Positions 20,289 through 30,504 of a stretch of DNA of 36,414 nucleotides are shown here, in pieces. Position 1 is the first letter of the stretch; each line of letters starts with the position of its first letter. The DNA lies in NCBI GenBank assembly GCA_001430745.1, contig KQ482042.1, positions 1,520,321 to 1,556,734 of the forward strand. The letters run 5' to 3'. The notes beneath the pieces were generated by a model, which saw nothing but the letters and a program-made list of their open reading frames with translations, was not told where the DNA came from and did not search any database. A program made the position numbers and the translations under genes. The DNA is from Auxenochlorella pyrenoidosa. Taxonomy: Eukaryota; Chlorophyta; Trebouxiophyceae; Chlorellales; Chlorellaceae.

Positions 20289-22863
20289 TCACACATCTGG
20301 ACGACTGCCCACTGCAACAGCATCCTGGCTGGCGGCAGCATCCTCGCTGCCGCGCTGCCGCCGCTCCTGCGCCTGCTCCTGCTCCAGAAGAGCGCCAGCC
20401 GCAGGAGGCAGAGTTTCTCCCACTGCGGATGCATCCATTGCTTGTGGTGCTGTTGCCGCGGGCGCTGCATCGGGTGCTGAACCACGGCTGTCGCTCGTGC
20501 TGCCCTGCTTTAATCCAGCCCGTACAGCCGCTTGCACCGCGAAGGCGGCAGCCACCAGCGCCGCTGCGCACCCCAGCAACTTGGGCATGTCTGGCAGGCC
20601 AGAGATCACGTCAAAGGCGGCCTTGGCAGCGGCAGCCGTCACACCGACCTGCGGGCAGTTGGCAAGGGGCGGCGGCGCCAGCAGGCTCACTGCAGGGTCG
20701 CTTGGTGCACCTTTTGCGCTGAGCGGTGGCTTGGCGTGGCATCTGTGGCAAGCAGCGCGCTTATCCGTCTGTTGCCTGGGGCCAGCGACCGGCATCGCCC
20801 TAGGCTTTGGAGCAAGCCGGTGNNNNNNNNNNNNNNNNNNNNNNNNNNNNNNNNNNNNNNNNNNNNNNNNNNNNNNNNNNNNNNNNNNNNNNNNNNNNNN
20901 NNNNNNNNNNNNNNNNNNNNNNNNNNNNNNNNNNNNNNNNNNNNNNNNNNNNNNNNNNNNNNNNNNNNNNNNNNNNNNNNNNNNNNNNNNNNNNNNNNNN
21001 NNNNNNNNNNNNNNNNNNNNNNNNNNNNNNNNNNNNNNNNNNNNNNNNNNNNNNNNNNNNNNNNNNNNNNNNNNNNNNNNNNNNNNNNNNNNNNNNNNNN
21101 NNNNNNNNNNNNNNNNNNNNNNNNNNNNNNNNNNNNNNNNNNNNNNNNNNNNNNNNNNNNNNNNNNNNNNNNNNNNNNNNNNNNNNNNNNNNNNNNNNNN
21201 NNNNNNNNNNNNNNNNNNNNNNNNNNNNNNNNNNNNNNNNNNNNNNNNNNNNCCGGTCCTGCGGGCCACCCACCTTGGCGGTCAGCACAGCGGCGTCCAT
21301 GGTGGAGGCAGCAGACACGATGCGCTCCGCCTCCATCAGGCCCCCCTGCATGGGAATGTCCGGCACGGCTTGGGCCCTTCTGCCCACTGGGGAGCCACAC
21401 TCGGCCAGCATCCCGCACCGACCATGCCATGCAGGTGCCCGGATGCGCCGAACCAAGGCCTGGCCAGCTGCAGCCCTGTTGACAGCCGGGGCCCCAGCAA
21501 AGGCGCAGCAGAGGAGCGTGGGGAGCGGCGGGCAATGGGCAGCAGGCACCCACCTGCGCAAGGTCCTGCACCGCCGCCGCCGCGCCCTCCAGCTCGCCCA
21601 CCGCCCCCGCCACCGTCCTGCCCGCCACCTCGGCGGACTGCCCCGCCACAGCGGGCACCTCTCCCAGCAGCCGCGTCACCTGGGCCGCAGCATCAGCGGC
21701 AGCCGGTGCCGTGCTGGGCAGCTTGCCTGCCGCGGCTTCGACTGCCGGCGCAACAGTGGGCAGCTTGCCCACCGCCGCCTCAACCGCGGGGGCGGCTGCT
21801 GGCAGCTTGCTGGCGACGAACTCGGCAGCGGTCGCCACACTGCCGGCAGCGGCGCTGCCTGTTGCCACTGCATCAGCCGCCGGTACCACAGCGGGCGCTG
21901 CTGAAACGACAGCTGCGGGGAGCTGCGACACCGCTGCAGGGGCTGCCGCGGACAGTGCAGGGGCTGCAGCGGGGAGCGATGAGACCGCAGGCGCAGCCGC
22001 TGTGGCGGCAGCCGTCACCGCCGGTGCTGCTGCGGGTAGCTGCGACACCGACGGTGCAGCCGCCGTGGCCACCGCGGACACTGCGGGTGCCGCAGCAGAC
22101 ACGGAGGGCGCCACCGCTGGCAGCTGAGCAGTCAGAGCTGGCGCTGCAACCGTCACCTGGCTTGCCACCTCTGCAGCGCCCGCCACTCCAAGAACGCCCA
22201 CTGCAGCATCCGCAACCGCAGGTACTGCCGGGGCAGAGGGCAGGGAGGTAGCCACTGCCTCTGCCACCACTGCCGTGGGCACTGCTGCAGTGGCTGCCGC
22301 CTCGGCTGCCGCCTGCACTGCAGGCAGCGCGCTGCCAACTGCCTCAACCGCAGTCGCAGCAGGCAGCGCAGCAGCGGCAACATCCGCAGCGCCCGCAGCG
22401 GCGGCTGTCGCCACCACATCAGCTGCTCCCGCCCCTGCTGCTGCTGCGGTGGCAGTGGCCACGTCTGAGGCCACATTGGCAGCGCCGGCAGCAACTCCTG
22501 CAGCGCCGGCGCCCGCAGCCGCTAGGTCGCCAACCGCCTCATAGCCCACCGCCAGGCCTCCCAGGCCAGCGATGCCGGTGATAGTGGCTGCACAGGAGTC
22601 CAGTGATGAGCAGAAAGGGGCGGTATCGGAAAAGGATGGGAGACACACGCCCGTGCTGGAGCTGGCTGGGCCAAGGCTGGCGGCCGCAGCCAGCGGGACC
22701 CCTTCTGACCTGTGTTAGAGTCCACGCCCTTGCCGCCCTTGCTGCCGTCCTTCCGGGCTGTCTTGACCTTGGGCGCGGGCTTGCCCTTGGCCTTGGCGGG
22801 CAATTCCCGACGAGCTTGAGCCACCACGGCAGCGCGTGGCTGCAGGCAGGCGCTCATCTGCAT
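20289..22863 (-). CDS. Ala/Pro-rich helical-repeat protein, predicted plastid-targeted; gap inside
   Basis: I do not recognise this gene. Visible exons on the minus strand are 22863-22710, 22587-21554, 21345-21274 and, beyond the assembly gap, 20648-20289, giving 539 residues plus whatever the gap hides. Residues 1-48 are basic (Arg then Lys) and resemble a plastid transit peptide. Exon 2 codes for about 344 residues of Ala, Val, Pro, Ser and Thr in loose 14-16-residue units built on LPxxAPAVxAA; the clearest are three successive KLP units near its end. Such units could form amphipathic helices separated by Leu-Pro turns. The C-terminal exon has a hydrophobic span LLGCAAALVAAAFAVQAAV, then a disordered Ala/Gln/Glu tail. 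Clean splice junctions in phase and a steady amino-acid pattern argue that it is real. A membrane-surface or scaffold role is only a guess. Confidence 0.65.
20823..21252. other. assembly gap (430 N)
   Basis: A run of 430 undetermined bases lies inside the Ala/Pro-rich gene, after the donor of its third exon. Its length may be an estimate. At least the rest of one intron is hidden and further exons may be. Confidence 0.99.
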
Positions 22864-23875
22864 GGTGCTGATCGATGCAAGCGATGAGGCCAGCAGAAAG
22901 CTAGGGAAAGGAGGGGTGTGGGGGATTCTGCCGCTGCGCACAGCAGGCTCGCCGCACCGCACCCTGAGCCCCTCACCGCCAGTCGCACGTTCCGTTCCGA
23001 CACACCCCTCCTATCCTACGCACTCTTTAAGACGGATTGTCTGCAGCTGACCGCGGAGTTGTCCCTGTAATGCACCCGCCTGTAGGGCGATAACTGTTGC
23101 GCCTGGACGGCGCCCTTGCAACGGAACGTCCAGCAGCTGTCCGGAAATGAGCAGTTTTGCACGCACCGTGAGAACCTTTTCATTCCCATGTGATACATTG
23201 CAAAAGTCAATACAGCCAATCATTCAAGTCGCGACTGCTGCCTGTCCACTCTGCTCATATGGCATGCCGTCTATCGGCAGCCTTTTGCTCCTGCTCAGCT
23301 CTTTAGCCTACTGCCTGGTTCTGACATGTTCTTTACTCGAACTTTCTTGCAAATATGAGAAGCCTTACTGCACTAGTTACAGCAGCGAGGGTGCCTGCTT
23401 CTTCGGCGTTCATGCCGTCAATGTGGCGGTGGCGGTGGCAGCAGTGGCAGCCATCAGTTTCTGCATGCATTTTGTCGTTTGCTCTTTACGATCCTGAAGC
23501 TGTCTCAGTGCAATTCTGGCACCTGAGTACCCCCCATTTCGCTGCTTCGGAGCGGTGCGTCCTTACTTGTCTCGCGTCGGCCGTCTAGTTGCACGGTAGC
23601 ACTCATCGCGCTCGACGAACTCCCCCAAAACAAGGTGCGAGCAGCGGACGGTGCAACGCCGCAGCGAACATGCACTGCGGTCAGCAGGGCTCCTGGGCTT
23701 GTGCAGCCTGCCACATCGCGACACTATACTCTGTGAGCAATGATGTACTGCGCCGTTTTATCGCGAGCTCCTCACTGTTTGGCTGCCGCCACCACCCACC
23801 GCCGCTGCCTGCCGCCTGCTGCCGGTGCCTCTGCAGGCGGCCCAGCATGCGGGCGTGAGGGTTGCCAGCTAGCAA

Positions 23876-23908
<33 letters not shown>

Positions 23909-23920
23909 GGTGGTGCAGCC
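22864..23920. promoter_or_regulatory. divergent upstream region, Ala/Pro-rich gene / UTP12
   Basis: These 1,057 bases lie between two divergent start codons. The middle part (about 23000-23500) is clearly less GC-rich than the genes around it, as expected for promoter DNA. No RNA gene or protein family was seen. The right end holds a CAG triplet repeat just before the UTP12 start. Confidence 0.45.
23878..23907 (+). repeat. (CAG)10 microsatellite in UTP12 5' leader
   Basis: Ten perfect CAG triplets end 13 bases before the ATG at 23921. The tract should be within the 5' UTR of the Utp12 mRNA. Confidence 0.95.
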
Positions 23921-26900
23921 ATGGTCAAGGCGTACCTGCGCTACGAGCTGACCGGCTCGTGGGGCGTCATCGCCTCGGCCAGCTCCAACATCTGCTACGA
24001 CCGCAGGTGCGCTCTGGACAGCCTGGGTGCCGGCCCGTGCAAGCGCTGCGCTGCTGCCCCAATTCGACATCGGTGGCATGCTCATGAGGCAGTGGTGGTG
24101 TCCCCCCGGTCCGCCTGAGTCCGCCGTGTGCTTCCGCCCCGCCCGCAGCGGCAAGCACTTGCTCGCGGGCGCGCTGGAGAACGTGGCGGTGTGGAATGTG
24201 AAGCAGGCAGCGCTTGTGAGTGGGCAGGGGGAGTACAATTGATAACGCTGCTGCTGCCCCGACGCTGCTGCTGCTGCTAGGTTTGTCGTCACCCGGCTGC
24301 GATGCGCACTGAGCGCTTTGGAGCCGTGGCAGGACCTCTTCCCATGCATGACGGCGCCAGCTGCATGCCTGCACACAACGGGTCGGCAACCACACGAGTC
24401 CCCTGTTGGCGCAGGTCAAGACACTGGTGCCGCCCCTCTCCCAGTCTGGCAAGGTGGCGGGCGAGGTGACCCAGATTGCGGCCTCCCCCACAGCCAACCA
24501 GGTGGCGGTTGGCCATGCCGACGGCACGGTGAGGAGCAGGGCCCCGCTGCATGCCGTCACCATCTGCTGCCTTCTATCCAACCAGAAGTACAGGGCGGTG
24601 CACAAGCTGCGGGCAGCGCCACAGCAGCGCCCGCCAGTGACTGCCCCATGGGGCGCACGTTTGGGCCTGCTCAGCCGGGCGCCCACCGCGCCCGCCCTCC
24701 CCTGCCGCCCCGCAGATCCGGCTGTGGGACCTGGACTCTGGCGAGGTGGCGGCCACCTTCAGCGGTCACCGCAAGGAGGTGTCGGCGCTGCGCTTCTCGC
24801 GCTCGGGGGCGCTGCTGGCCAGCGGCTCCAAGGACACCGACATTGTGGTGTGGGACGTGGCCGCAGAGGCGGGGCTGTACCGCCTGCGCGGCCACCGCGG
24901 GCAGGTGAGGCGCGGTCGGGCGGGGCCAGGGCCGCTAGGGGGACGCGCTGCATGCACGGCCGCTGTGGACGGGTGGCGCGGATGCTGCACGGGGGAGGGC
25001 ACGGGTTGCAAGCAGGCCGGAGAGGGAGAACACACACACAGGGCCTGCACAGTCGTGCGCCACGAGCACATCCCTGAGGCGGGAAGCCCGGCCCGCCTGC
25101 ACAGTACAGCTGGTTGCGAGGGTCGAAGGACGGCTCACCCCGGCGGCTTGCTGCCCTGGCGCGTGCCTGCCCCGAAGGTGACCGACCTTGCGTTTGTGGA
25201 GGGGCGGCGCGGCGGGCGGCGGCTCATCAGCGCCAGCAAGGACGAGCACGTCAAGGTGTGGGACCTGGACACCCAGCACTGCTGCCAGACGGTGGTGGGC
25301 CACAGGTGAGCGCGGGGGGAGTGATGCGCCGGGCAGGGCAGCTGGAGGGCGCGGGCCGGGCAGGCGCCGAACCTGCTGCACCTCTGGGCGCCACTGTGCC
25401 GCCTGCGCGCACAGCCGTGTTGCATCGCATGGCCCGCAGGCTCACCTGATGTCCGTGGGGCTAGAAGTGGGAAGCCCGCATGCAGCAAGCTGCGCACGCC
25501 ATGCACATTCCGCTACTTGCACGGCTTGCGGCAATCACCTGCCGTTCTCGCCGGTCTCCCGTGCATCTCCCGCCTGCAGGGGCGAGGTGTGGAGCCTGGA
25601 TGTGGACCCGGCGGAGACGCGGCTGGCCACCGGGTGCTCAGATGCCGAGCTGCGTGTGTATGCCATCGGTGCCGCGGACGACGACGAGGGGGAGGAGCAG
25701 CAGGGCGCGCTCGCGGGGACTGCAGCGGGGGAGGAGGAGGAGCAGGGGCAGCGGGCCCAGCAGGCGGGGCTGGCGGCAGCGGCCAGCAGGGGGGCCGACT
25801 TTTTGGTGCCCATGGGCAGCGTGCGGCGGCAGGCCACCGACCGCGCAGAGACGGTGCGCTACGCGAGCGTGCCCGGCGCCCACGGCGGCGTGCTGCTGAC
25901 CTGCCAGAGCGCGGGCAAGGTCACCGAGGTGTTCCGCGTGCGCTCCGCGGCAGAGGCGGCGCGCAAGATGAAGCGGCGGCGGCGGCGGAAGCGGGAGAAG
26001 GCGGAGAAGAAGGCGCGGGCGGGAGAGGGCGAGGAGGAGGCGGCAGCGGCAGGCGGCGAGGTGAGCCCAGCCGCCGAGGCCAGCCTGCTTGGGCCGGGCA
26101 CAGGCAGCCGGCCATGGGCCTGGATTGCCGCGGTTGCATAGCTGGTTGGCGCGCGCCTGGCTGCATCCCCGCCCGCGCCTGTCGACCCTCCAAACCGCCC
26201 TGGCTGGCGTTGCCCACCTCCGCGCGCACCCCCCGCCCTGTGGCGCAGGACGACGACCGGCTGACGGCAGGGGACGAGCTGGAGCTGGTGGCCGCCATCC
26301 GCTCCAAGCACAAGGCGCGCTCCTTCGCGGTGTGCCCGCCCGCGGCTGCTGGGCGCCGCGCCGGCGCGGGCGGCCACGTCGCCTCCCTCGTCCTCGCCCT
26401 CACCAACAACTCGCTGGAGCTCTGGGACGTGGCCGAGGGCGGCGCAGAGGCGGCGGGCAGCGGCGAGGGGGCGGCGGCGGCGGCGGGCGCGTCGGGGTCT
26501 ACCGGGTCGGCAGAAAAGGCGGCGACCATCGACCTTGCGGGGCACCGCTCAGACATCCGCGCCCTGGCGCTGGCCTCTGACGACTCCCTCTGCCTGTCGG
26601 CCTCCAACAGCAGCGTCAAGGTGGGATGGGCTGGGGGCTCGGGCAGGGGTGTGCGGCTCTGCGGTCGTGCTTGTGCCCTGCTCTTCCGCCAATCCGGTTG
26701 CTGCAAGAAGCATGCAAGCCCAGCTGCATGGCCAGCTGAGAACCGCAGGAAGGCATGTGATGACCACACCTGATTCGACTTTCAAATCCGTGAATGAACC
26801 ACTGCAATGGCACGATTTTTCTTCCTCGAGGGTGCAAGCCTGCATGCTGCTGTCGGCTGAGCTTTGCTTAAAGAATTATCGCCACATCGCAACCCCTCCT

Positions 26901-29900
26901 TCCCCCCACCCCCCACCCACTCGCGCCCCCACCCCCCACCCCAACCCACCCCTCCAGGTGTGGAACCCTCGGTCGGGCGCCTGCCTGCGCACCATGGAGA
27001 GCGGCTACGGCCTGAGCGCGCTGTTTGCGCCCGGCAACCGCCACGCGGTTGTGGGCACCAAGGAGGGGACGATCGAGATCTTTGATGTGGGCACCTCGTC
27101 GCGCGTGGCGGTGGTCGAGTGAGCGCGCCGCCAGGAGGCAGGGGTGAAGTGGGTGCATGCTCCAGAGAAGAGGCGAACAGGAAGGGATGCAGGCGGCTGC
27201 GCGCAATGCACTGCAAGGCAGGGCGGCGGCTGTCCTGGGCGCCCATCGTGGCTCATCTGTTTATGGCGGCGGTGCTTGTGTGCACCACCTGAATGTGCCG
27301 CGGCACACGCACATCACAGCCATCACCAGTCAACTCAACGCCCTGCAGAGCGCGTCGCCTTGCATGCCCCAGCCCCTTGCTTGCTGCGCGCTCACCCTCC
27401 CATGCGTGCCCCCCCTGTCCTGCAGCGCCCACACCGGCCCCGTGTGGTCGCTGGCCGCCCTGCCCGACTCCAGCGGCTTTGTCAGCGGCAGCGCCGACCA
27501 CGAAATCAAGTTCTGGGAGTGGGGCGTGGCTGCAGACCCCGACACCGGGGCCAAGCAGCTGGCCATCAGCCACACGCGGTGCGCGGGCAGGCCGGCTCCC
27601 TTGCGCCGCCGCATTGCACCGCCAGGCTGCCGGCCCCAGGACTCCAGGCCAGAGCGCTAATCCAGCCCCGTGCAACTCTCCGCTGGCACACCCCGGCCAG
27701 CAGTCTCGCCCCCCCCCCTCCGCGCCCTCTTGTCACTGCAACCTCCCACCCGCGCCGCCCTCAATCTGCCGCCCGCCAACCCCCCACCCCCCACTCCCAC
27801 CGCCCGCAGCACTCTCAAGATGACGGACGACGTGCTGTGCGTGCGCGTGTCGCCAAACGGCAAGCTGCTGGCCGCCTCGCTGCTCGACTCCACCGTCCGC
27901 GTCTTCTTCGTCGACTCGCTCAAGTTCTTCCTCTCCCTCTACGGCCACAAGCTGCCCGTGCTGTCCATGGACATCTCCTCGGGTGGGCAGCCAGCCAATC
28001 CCGTGCATGCAGGGAGGGCTGCGCCGGGTGTGGCTTAGGCGCCCTCCCAGGCCTGCGAACGCAGAGGCGGCCCCTGGCTCCCTACCAGCCGGGCAACCCA
28101 GGCTCACCTTCCCCGCCCGCCCCCCCCCGGCCCCCCCCCGCAGACTCCACCCTGCTGGTGACCGGCAGCGCCGACAAGAACATCAAGATCTGGGGCCTGG
28201 ACTTTGGCGACTGCCACCGCTCCCTGTTTGCGCACGCCGACTCGGTGATGGCGGTGGCCTTTGTGCCCAACACGCACTACGTCTTCACCGCGGGTGGGTG
28301 GGCCGCGGCAAGAGCAGGGGGTGGGGGGCGGCTCCCCAGGGTGCACGCTGGCCTGGCTTGTGGGCCGGCTGTGGCGTGACGGGCTCTGGTGCGCTGCTTA
28401 TGGCAGGCTGGCCCTGGCCTGCTCGCCCGCCTCGCCCCTCCTTTTTGACAATTTTGATGCGCATTAATACAACCAATCACCTGCCTGGCGAGCGAGGCCG
28501 GGGCGCCGGCCTGAAAGTGCTGGCCTGTAGGGAGTCATGCAGCACTCGCAGCGCGCCGGCATGCCCATGTGTCAGCACCTCCCCCCGCCCCACACACCCA
28601 CCCCCCGGCCCAGGCAAGGACAAGCTGGTCAAGTACTGGGATGCCGACAAGTTTGAGCACCTGCTCACGCTGGAGGGGCACCACGCTGAGGTGGGCACCG
28701 CCGGGACGGGACGGTGGTACGGTTGGGGGGAGCCGCCGCATGCTGCTAGCAGCACGGGTGGCTGCCCGCACTGTGCAGGGCACTGCCTGCCTTCTCAGCA
28801 GGCGGCTCTGCTCCCCAGCAAGCACTGACGTGTGCTCCCCGCGACGATGCCTGCCGCGCTCGCACCCGCAGGTGTGGTGCCTGGCGGTGGGCAGCCTGGG
28901 CGACATTGTGCTGTCGGGGTCGCACGACCGCAGCCTGCGGCGCTGGGAGCGCACGGAGGAGCCCTTCTTCATCGAGGAGGAGAAGGAGAAGCGGCTCGAG
29001 TCGCTGTTCGAGGCCGACCTGGAGGTGTGGGGCGTCGGGGCTGGGGCGTCGGGGCTTGGGCAGGGGCTCTGGTGCGAGGCACGGGGATGCGTGTTGAGGC
29101 GGGCTCTCCTGACAGGGAAGAGGAGGGGTGGCCTTGGGTTGCAGGGTGTTGGCGAAGAGAGGCGACACGGCGGTGCCATCAGCACCCCAGTCTCCACACC
29201 TCTCGTGCGCCCGCAAGCTTTTGCTGTCGCTGCTGCGCCCCCCTGCTGTGCAGGCTGCCGACCGCGCGCCGCTGGGGCAGGAGCAGCCCGGCGAGGAGGG
29301 GGCGGTGGGCGCCGCGGGGCGCAAGACGCTGGAGACTGTGACGGCTGCCGACGACATCATCGAGGCGCTGGACCTGGCGGGGGAGGAAGAGGAGCGCATG
29401 AAGGAGTTTGAGGAGGTGTGTGTGGGGGGGCGGGGCGGCGCCGGTGGTGGGTGTGTGTGGGGGGGTGGGGGTGGGTGGGAGGGGGGAGGATTAGATTGCT
29501 GGCTCCTGCGCCGCTTTGGGCCCGCCACGCCCTGTGAATCCCTTGCACGCCCCACAGCTCTGCCACCACACCCTCTGTCACTTGCGCGCTCCGCAGGACA
29601 AGGCGCGCAACCCCAAGGCCAAGCCGCCGGCGCCCAACCCGCTGCTGCTGGGGCAGGCGCCCGGTGCTTACGTGCTGCGTGTGGTGGCGCGCGTGCGCAG
29701 CGCTGAGCTGGAGCAGGCGCTGCTGCTGCTGCCCTTCACCGACGCGCTGCGCCTGATGCGCTACCTGGTGGCCTGGCTGCGGCAGGGCGCGCAGGTGGGA
29801 GCGGCAGGGGCGAGGAGCGCATGAGCGCGGCGCGGGATGAGCATGGTCAGGGGCAGGAATATGCAGGACAAAGTCTCCCTGCTGCTGCTACTGTCTGGGT

Positions 29901-30235
29901 GCCTGAATTACCAGTATTCTTATGCTTGCCTGCCTCCTGCCCCACCCCCTTGTCCCCGCCAGGTGGAGCTGCTGTGCCGCGTGGCCACGCTGCTGCTGCG
30001 CCTGCACATGCAGCAGCTGATGGGCACGCCCGCTGCGCGGCCGCTGCTGCTCGATCTGCAGCAGCTGCTGCATGCGCGGGTGCAGGAGCTCAAGGATGTG
30101 ATGGGATTCAACCTGGCAGCCATGAAGCACCTGCAGCGGGGCCTGCGCGAGCGCCAGGGCCAGCCCGCCGCGGGCGACGTCGCCGCCGCCGCCGCCGCGG
30201 TGCTGCCGCTGAAGCGCAAGGCGGCGGCCCGATGA
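23921..30235 (+). CDS. UTP12: Utp12/WDR3 small-subunit processome WD40 protein
   Basis: Utp12 (Dip2, WDR3) is a nucleolar subunit of the UTP-B complex and is needed for 18S rRNA maturation. The model has 16 exons and 978 residues, close to the usual length of about 940: 23921-24006, 24149-24215, 24415-24528, 24716-24904, 25178-25305, 25580-26060, 26249-26620, 26958-27118, 27426-27578, 27810-27982, 28144-28293, 28614-28690, 28872-29024, 29254-29415, 29597-29794, 29963-30235. It starts with the family hallmark MVKAYLRYE. Two WD40 propellers fill residues 1-770 (for example [41 protein letters not shown]). A basic [18 protein letters not shown] stretch and a Glu/Ala-rich linker interrupt the first half. 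The Utp12 domain is C-terminal ([20 protein letters not shown] to [20 protein letters not shown]). All 15 introns are GT-AG. Confidence 0.95.
29416..29490 (+). repeat. GT- and G-rich tract in UTP12 intron 14
   Basis: The intron begins in a GTGTGT run followed by several runs of three to eight G. It is low-complexity and G-quadruplex-prone on the transcribed RNA strand. Confidence 0.6.
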
Positions 30236-30504
30236 GACAGTCTCAATGGTACCGCATGGTCGCAGGCCCTGTAATCAGCACGGCATGCTGAAGCCAGATG
30301 GAGAGACACAGCGCTGGTGTCAGGAGAAGCAGTGCTGGTTGGTGCTTGCTGGAGGTCGCCTGGCTGGCGGCGGCTCCGACAGCGAGATGCATTTTCGCGG
30401 TTTCGGCCTGCCTCCCCGGTCCAATTGCGCTCTCTACAATCTCCAAGAGTCGGTTTGATGATGCGCCGCGGTTTGTGAGACCAGCAGTTACTGTGTACGC
30501 CGGT
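30236..30504. promoter_or_regulatory. short gap between UTP12 and the PH/PLAT gene
   Basis: These 269 bases between two same-strand genes hold the UTP12 3' UTR and the PH/PLAT gene leader. The reading frame of the latter stays open upstream to an ATG at 30298, so a start 69 codons earlier cannot be excluded. Confidence 0.4.
30270..30274 (+). promoter_or_regulatory. TGTAA polyadenylation signal, UTP12
   Basis: TGTAA, the green-algal polyadenylation signal, lies 35 bases after the UTP12 stop codon. Position and sequence fit, though the 3' UTR would be short. Confidence 0.45.

Noticed and set aside
20497..22251. Long plus-strand frame across the assembly gap and the Ala/Pro-rich exon
   Set aside because: It is kept open partly by the N run. 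The minus strand has consistent splice sites in phase and a regular residue pattern, while the plus-strand reading does not.
29025..29062. Tandem GGCGTCGGGGCT copies in UTP12 intron 13
   Set aside because: Two copies of a simple G-rich unit; no indication of function.
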